From assembly GCA_013407085.1 (NCBI GenBank), contig JACCGJ010019906.1:33919-97918 (forward strand): DNA of 64,000 nucleotides, written 5' to 3'. The notes under the pieces are model-generated. The model saw nothing but the letters and a program-made list of their open reading frames with translations, was not told the origin of the DNA and did not search any database. Position 1 is the first letter of the stretch. Each line of letters begins with the position of its first letter. The translations under genes and the position numbers were made by a program. Shown in pieces: positions 57,950 through 64,000 of the stretch. Source of the stretch: Atriophallophorus winterbourni. Its lineage: Eukaryota; Platyhelminthes; Trematoda; Plagiorchiida; Microphallidae.

Positions 57950-59115
57950 TACTAGATCAGGTCATCCTCTACACACACTCGATCAGAAATTCTGTGAGCT
58001 GATCGACATGCTTCACACGGCAAAACAATGTGTCCTACTTTACTCACAGAATAGGATCACAGTTGCCGTCCGTTTTGGATTTAATCCTTACTTCCGAGAC
58101 AACGGCAGTTGAGGGTGTTGACTACATTGCCCCCCTCAGTCGGAGTGATTATCTTGTGTTAGGCTACGAATATGTATGCAGCGCTAGACGAGTATGTGAA
58201 TCCGCAAAACTATTCAGAAGGATCGACTACGCGAGTTTACGTAAAGCGCTTGGGTTACTAAATTGTCGAGTGCTTGATTACCACAACACCGAAACGCATT
58301 GCACTGCATTCGCAGAAAGACTTCAGTCAAACATATATCAAAATTCGTGATTTGTTGATAAACGATGGGACATCGACTTTCGCTTTAAGCTTCGTAGTCG
58401 CTCGGACAAATGGATCGGGCAAACGAACTCTGCTAGGGTTCAACACAGAAATACCAGGATTGATGCTTCCTGTCAACAATTTTGCAGAATTCGAAACACA
58501 GTGAACACTTTCATCAAGGAAGATAGCCAAAATTACCTTCGCTTTCTATCTTTGAAAATGGAAGATAATCATAAATTGCTATATCGGATTGCCAATGCTC
58601 GATCGAGCGTGAAACCAGGGGTGTTTCCTGTGCTTACTGAGGATGGATTAACAGTCTCAACAAAGGAAACAACTGATGCTCTCGCTCAATTTTATGCTGA
58701 AGTATTTAGTCCATTAACGATTAGATCGACTGAAGAATTACCGCCATCAACTGTGATGCAACAGCCGACTGATATCGAGATAAATTCAGTGATTATACAA
58801 CAACATTTGTGTCGAATGAACCCTAGGAAATCCACTGGAGCGGACGGAATCACACCAAAAGTACTACAATCCTGGGACCAGGAGCTGTGTGAACCATTAA
58901 GTTAATTGTTTAAACATTCTCTAACCGAAGGAATGGTGCCAACAGAGTGAAAGGCAGTGGTAATTTCATTTACCTACAACGGTGATAGACGTCCAAATCC
59001 TGCAAACTAACGTCTTGTCACCTTACTTCTTGTTATATCCAAAGTTATATAGCGTATAGTGACGGGAAAAATAGTTCATCACTTGGAATCACAAAATATA
59101 CTATCAGCAGCGCAG
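57950..59115 (+). mobile_element. CR1-like retrotransposon fragment (endonuclease C-terminus to RT)
   Basis: SVLDLILTSETTAVEGVDY and LSRSDYLVLGYEY (58060-58170) are the D-L...SDH end of the endonuclease. YLRFLSLKMEDNHKLLYRI and ALAQFYAEVFSPL (58530-58712) form the linker. MNPRKSTGADGITPKVLQ (58819-58872) is the first RT motif, with degraded RLVTLL..ISKV and SAAQHG up to 59115. Homology stops abruptly there and AT-rich sequence follows. Confidence 0.85.
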
Positions 59116-59524
59116 CATGGTTTACTTATTTCTTTTTAATTCTAATTTTTATAGCTCACGTTATAAAAGAATAATGAAATAGCAAATATGTAGTATGTAA
59201 TAACAAACGGACTAACATATTCATTCAGATGCTTGGTGTGATAGATACGACCAACAAATATCTATTTTCATTGAGTAATTTTCTTCCTCGTATTGCTACT
59301 GTCATGTATTATGGACGAATAATTTTATCCGAGTAGAAAAATGCAGATTCAGAAATATTAAAATTTGTAAATGACAACAAACTGAGCCATTCACGCAGGG
59401 TTAGCGCGATTAATGTTTGGACGACTAGATTTTAGCAGTACAAAACATTGTGACAAATAACGACGGTAATTGAAAAATTACTTCTTTAACTATCAGAAAA
59501 TACTTTTAAACTACATTAATTCAT
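59116..59524. other. No recognised gene
   Basis: AT-rich. The CR1-like homology is interrupted here, mid-RT. Confidence 0.4.
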
Positions 59525-59640
59525 AGTGATGTGTTGCTCACATCCCCCGCACTTACACACCACTGCCGGTTTCTGACTGTTTGCCGTCATCAAGTGGAGA
59601 CAGTAAGATCAGGTTCAGTGAGCCTTGAACCATTACACCC
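59525..59640 (-). repeat. ~240-bp repeat, partial unit, subfamily B
   Basis: On the plus strand: CACACCACTGCCGGTTTCTG then GTGGAGACAGTAAGATCAGG then TTCAGTGAGCC, the reverse complement of the subfamily B core. Confidence 0.72.
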
Positions 59641-60574
59641 CCGTTACTACAGTGACTGGAAGGTTCATGCTCTATACCAATTTGCGGTGCGTCACAATTA
59701 TGCAGCTTCACTGCATTGCGTTCACTTTCCATATCGTCGTTCGCCACCGCGGTTCGTTTATTTATCAAATATTCTGTGTTTAGTATTTCGCTAGTAATTG
59801 ACCGCAGCGTGGATGCTGTGTCTGATTATATGCTCAGTCGAGCACGCCGAAAACGTTGTAGTTGCAAGGTCTGCAAATTTCAATTTGTCTATTTTTGGTG
59901 TACCTGATGTCAGCTCTAGAATACGCAGGATAAAACATGTGGCGTATACCTCCAGAAGATTCCGTATTAGCAGCATAGCGATATGCGTTCGTTGGAAGCT
60001 TGTGGTCCACTAAATATCGAAGAAAAATTACCTGTTATCACACGCTGAACAAGTTTCATTGCGAAATGGTTGCGATCGAGGGTAATGTATATCGAATGTT
60101 TATTGAAGATATGCGGAATGATTCACAATTTTCCTCAAAAACTCGTCTGTACGGCTATGACAGCATTTTGAGACGTTCTTGCCTTTACTATTATTACATC
60201 TGTCCGTCTAGGCGTGAGTAAACGATGGGGTTTCATGAATTTTTGTGATTCCACTAATCTCTGGTACTCGAAGGCGCTCGCTGTACGTTTATATGCGTGT
60301 ATCGCCAACCACGTTATTGTTGTAAAGGGAATGTTACGGATTTGTATCTGTGTTATTCAGCCGGATCACGCTTGAAACATCTTTTATACCGATCAGGATG
60401 CGTTCAAAATCTGTCTCAGTGTCAAATTGAAGTAATTATCTGTTAGTTTCGTCACCTACATCCATCGCGATTATTGAGTAGTATGCATTTTTCTAATACT
60501 CAAACCAGCGTCAATGCAGTGGTGTTTTCCGGCAGGGGTTATTTGTGCTGATTGAGAAGGGATTATTGCATAGA
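59641..60574. other. No recognised gene
   Basis: Several overlapping short frames at 59531-60221 on both strands; composition is not convincing and no motif is present. Confidence 0.35.
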
Positions 60575-61370
60575 CAAAGCAAACTGTTGATGCTCTCGTT
60601 TATATTTATGCAAACGTATTTATTCCGTTAAAAAACGCAACGACCAGAAACTTAACGACATCAACCTTGATACAACAGCTGACTAGCATCGAGAATGATT
60701 TAGTGATTATATAATGGCATTTGTGCAGAATAAACCTTAAAAATCCCCTGGAGCCGACGGAATTACAACTATCAAATGAAATTTTTTGAACGGCAGCTGT
60801 GCACACCATCGTATTAATTTTTTAAAATTTTCTGAACGAATGATTTACGCCAGAGAAGTGGTGTACTGGTGTTATTTCATCTATCTACAAAGGTGGTTGT
60901 GGTTCAGATCCTGAAAAGTACCGTCCTGTTACCTTACTTTGTATTCTCCAAAATTCTAGTCTGCGTGGAGACAAAAACGCTCCATCACATGGAATCGCAT
61001 ATATAATACCTGCAGCGCAGCATAGGTTTTATATATCCTGCTAGGGTCTGAAAACATTTCTGACGGTGCTGAACGACTGAAACTATGTAATTGACGGTGG
61101 ACCTAGCATCCACACTTCTTATCTGAATATGTCCAAGTCTTTGGACTAAGCTGATTAATTTCGACTACTGCCAAAGATGCAACAGATAGACATGAGCAGA
61201 TAGCTACTTTATGGCCTTTTATGGCGAATCAACGGAGTGCATTGTGAGTCATTGAAGCCACTACTGGTGTATCGCAAGGTATCGTGCTTAGGCTAGTAAG
61301 TTTTCTATCGTTTACATCAATTCGAATAACTTTGTCGCGACATACACTCAGCCACTCAGTAAAAGAACAA
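60575..61370 (+). mobile_element. CR1-like retrotransposon fragment, second copy
   Basis: It covers the same RT region as 58660-59115 but is more decayed: LTTSTLIQQLTSIENDLVII, a stop, then WHLCRINLK; KYRPVTLLCILQN; SHGIAYIIPAAQHRF; and a GVSQG-like motif near 61270. Because the region is duplicated, this is a separate insertion rather than the rest of the first. Frame breaks are frequent. Confidence 0.72.
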
Positions 61371-62129
61371 TTTCTGGATTCCCGTCTTAGATATTTTAAT
61401 TCATTATGCGTTATTAGTTTTGTGTTATTTCTTTTTGTTAACGGATATTTATTATGTTGTGGTAAGTGTGAAGCTATGTGTTTTTGTTACTATAAAATTG
61501 TTCAAGCACAAGTTGTGGTCCGGCTGAATCTGAAGTTTAACTGCAGAGTAGAAAGCTACTTTTTGAAGTTTTATTGTTCCTCTTATGTAACTTAAAGAAG
61601 CCGTTTCTAATTACCCATGGGAATTACTTGTGTTGTCATTTCAAATAATTTTAAGTTTTGAGAGTCATTTAATCTCTATTGATGGTTAAAGATTAAACAG
61701 CTACTCGATGTGTGCTGTGACAGTGAACAAAGGTCTTCAGGGACGCTTTATACGTTCTTTTTCCTAAAACTTAACCCAGAGTAGGTGTAAGTGACGAATC
61801 TTTTTGCCTGAAATTCCTTTCTATTTCCTATGTTTTTGCTGTTTTGTTGTTGTTTTGTGTTAGTTTTATGTATACATTTTCGTTATTGTCCACTTATACA
61901 CCCCCTTTTATTGAATTACGTCATATTGTTTGACGGCCATTAAATTCCACATCTTTATGCACGTGGTTGTCGAATTATGCCCAACCTGTACTAAACCCAG
62001 AAGTAGCAATCATAACGAGCAACTGAAAACGAAGTATATTCGAATATTGCCCAATTAATTAATTAATAGCGTATTATAAAATTTATATAAATAAGCAGTC
62101 ATTGGTGGTCCATAGTATAATTATCACAT
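61371..62129. other. No recognised gene
   Basis: The plus-strand frame 61284-61595 starts inside the CR1-like fragment and continues as hydrophobic, Cys-rich chance coding. Nothing else seen. Confidence 0.4.
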
Positions 62130-63090
62130 CCGCCGCAGTTTGCGAATGATCCTGGGATAACTTGTTCATCAAACGCTCGGATCTTCTTAACACTCTTTCT
62201 GGTTCAGCATTTCAGAGTTATCTAGGGTAGTGGTTTTATGTCAGAATCGGAACACAACTGATCTGTATCTGTAATTGGATCTGTAACTGTAACTGATCTG
62301 TATGTAATTGGATCCACATGACGGCGATGCATTGATCCATCATCATAATTCATTATTTTTGCTATGCTTTCACCGATATTGCCAAGCATGATACCAGAAG
62401 TCGGTTTGAATTCATTGTCACGATGAAATGAAACTTCAGCTTATCCTAGACCCAGCAGATTGGATCTCAGTGATCTAGATTTACATAATACAGCTGGAGT
62501 TTGTCTGGTAGTTGCATGAGTACAATTCCGATATTGCAATAAGAAATTGTCAACAAATCGATCAAGTTCGTCAAATGTAGTTGGTGAACAAGAAGTAATC
62601 GCTCGTCTTAAGGTATCCACAAAATTTTCAGCTAATCCATTTGATTGTGGATGACGAAGTGCAGTGAATAAATGTCAACAACCCAAGGAATGTAACCATT
62701 GTGTATCACATGCAGCAGACAAATGACTGCCATTATCACTAACAACAGCAATAGGTATTCCTTTGCGGCTGAATACTTTCATGATCAATAATTTCCAAAA
62801 GGTTTGTACAAGCAGGTTGTACATTTGCAGAAACATTTTCAAGGTCATTTCTGCAGCGGAATTTGACGTTCAATAAATACAAAGGTAACCGTATTTAGAA
62901 GTTGCTTTCAGATAATCGGTACGTGATCTGTTATTATACAACTTCATGTAAAAATTTTCGTATGGACGACACCGTAGTTTGAATGCAACACCATAAATGA
63001 GTTCTGACAATCGCCTTGTAGATGCATCCATACAAATCAGCTTCTTCACAGATGAGATACATGTGTGTAACACATAAAAGCCATTCTTAT
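62130..63090 (-). mobile_element. Second Gypsy-like element: integrase fossil
   Basis: On the minus strand a zinc-binding-domain-like segment (63073-62870) precedes the catalytic core: GIPIAVVSDNGSHLSAAC near 62760-62706, then FTALRHPQSNGLAENFVD at about 62670-62616. YRNCTHATTRQTP follows near 62530. The second Asp (SDNG) and the Glu (LAEN) of the DDE triad are visible; the first is not clear. The part from 62700 to 62130 falls outside any long open frame because of stops. It differs in motif wording from the Gypsy copy at 51-54 kb. Confidence 0.8.
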
Positions 63091-63660
63091 TTCGCTGGCT
63101 TCGAAATCTGCCATCCTCAACTCATTTGAGTCTGGTGGTGACTATCAAGCGTAAATCCACATTAGATTATTTCATACAGAACTCAATCTATGTAGCTCTA
63201 CTGACTAGAATTGAATGTGAGTGAATCTAATACAAGTTAAGCTCAAATTCTAATTTGACCGCCCATCTCTGTATTCTTTAACATCGTTTGTTAGATATCA
63301 ACATGTAAACTACCAAATCTTTAATATTTTCGGCATACACCTTACAAGAAAAATGCAGTTTTTCATACAGTTAGCAATGGAAATGAATACAAACAGCAAT
63401 AAAATAAATGATTCTGATTACTTTCACTTTCTATGAACGCATGAGCTGATTAAGCATCTACTATCTTGACGTTCCTATCTTTCAAAGAAGAGTGAATCTT
63501 TCTCAGTAGTTCGCCTGACATTTCTGCAGCTCTGAGTTATGGAAGAGCAGACTAAATTTTTACCCATATATATTTGCTATGAGAAACATCCGATAAATAT
63601 TTAAATCCTTAGAGAAAAAACATTTGGTAATTTTAAATAAATAAGATTAATATGAATAAT
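63091..63660. other. No recognised gene
   Basis: AT-rich; nothing seen. Confidence 0.4.
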
Positions 63661-63668
63661 GATAAGTA

Positions 63669-63851
63669 TTGATACAAGCGAAGAACTGGAAGCGATCTCG
63701 GCATGACTCCAGGAAAAAAAATTTCAGCCTCATGGTGGTAAATTTCTGGAACAGTCTTCCAGAAGAATTTATATCCCGTAGTTCCGTCACGAGTTTGAAG
63801 AAGGGTCTGGGTCGCAACTCGACTAAGTTATTTCCTGAATATTTTCTCTAA
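63669..63851 (+). mobile_element. CR1/Jockey-like retrotransposon C-terminal fragment
   Basis: RHDSRKKNFSLMVVNFWNS followed by LPEEFISRSSVTSLKKGL is the terminal (K/R)..FF..RV...WNSLPEE motif of these elements. Only this end is present; the upstream sequence is unrelated. Confidence 0.75.
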
Positions 63852-64000
63852 TGCAAAATTAGGAAGATCAACTTTTCTACAGATATGCTCTTAATATAAA
63901 ACGCTAGGTTTCTGTTTTATAGACGATTCTTCTCGCTGAAGAGAAACTCCTTTTTCTTATATCGGAATCGGTTATAAATTGATGCACTCAAAATACAACC

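Overview
The window is eukaryotic and AT-rich, and is mostly decayed retrotransposon sequence around at least two spliced host genes. A flatworm, most likely a digenean fluke, fits best. The reasons are several non-LTR lineages (RTE-like and CR1/Jockey-like) with BEL/Pao and Ty3/Gypsy LTR elements, the standard nuclear code, and host introns of only 29 and 34 nt at the 5' end of a gene whose later introns are kilobases long. I cannot name the species from sequence alone.

Layout: 1-3.15 kb is an RTE-like element running off the left edge, broken by only two single-base losses. 3.2-6.4 kb shows nothing. 6.4-8.1 kb holds CR1-like and RTE-like remnants on the minus strand. 9.16-15.85 kb is a minus-strand BEL/Pao element with both LTRs and a broken gag-pol. 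16.3-19.3 kb has a tRNA-derived SINE-like repeat, CR1-like pieces and an array of a ~240-bp repeat. 19.3-29.6 kb is a minus-strand gene for an LRRC27-like leucine-rich-repeat/coiled-coil protein. Its two exon chains are well supported at each end; the middle and the 3' terminal exon are not resolved. 29.6-34.4 kb is nearly featureless. 34.4-37.4 kb is a fossil CR1-like element and 39.3-42.15 kb a fossil RTE-like element, possibly inside an intron of an unrecognised minus-strand gene. 43.9-44.7 kb is a CR1-like 3' end fused to a ~240-bp repeat dimer.

45.8-51.0 kb is the second host locus: a possible small one-pass membrane protein gene, then a complete four-exon gene for a 157-residue GAPR-1/GLIPR2-like CAP (SCP/TAPS) protein. 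Its exons are too short for a simple ORF search but join in phase through GT-AG introns. 51.4-54.2 kb is a 5'-truncated Gypsy element that has lost its RT core. 54.3-63.9 kb alternates CR1-like fragments, more ~240-bp repeats and a second Gypsy integrase fossil.

The host genes show no shared pathway. LRRC27-like proteins are poorly characterised, and GAPR-1-like CAP proteins are cytosolic/Golgi-membrane associated. The transposons look immobile as they stand; RTE copy 1 is closest to intact and the BEL/Pao copy is moderately young by LTR similarity. No rRNA gene, functional tRNA gene, CRISPR array or prokaryotic feature was seen.
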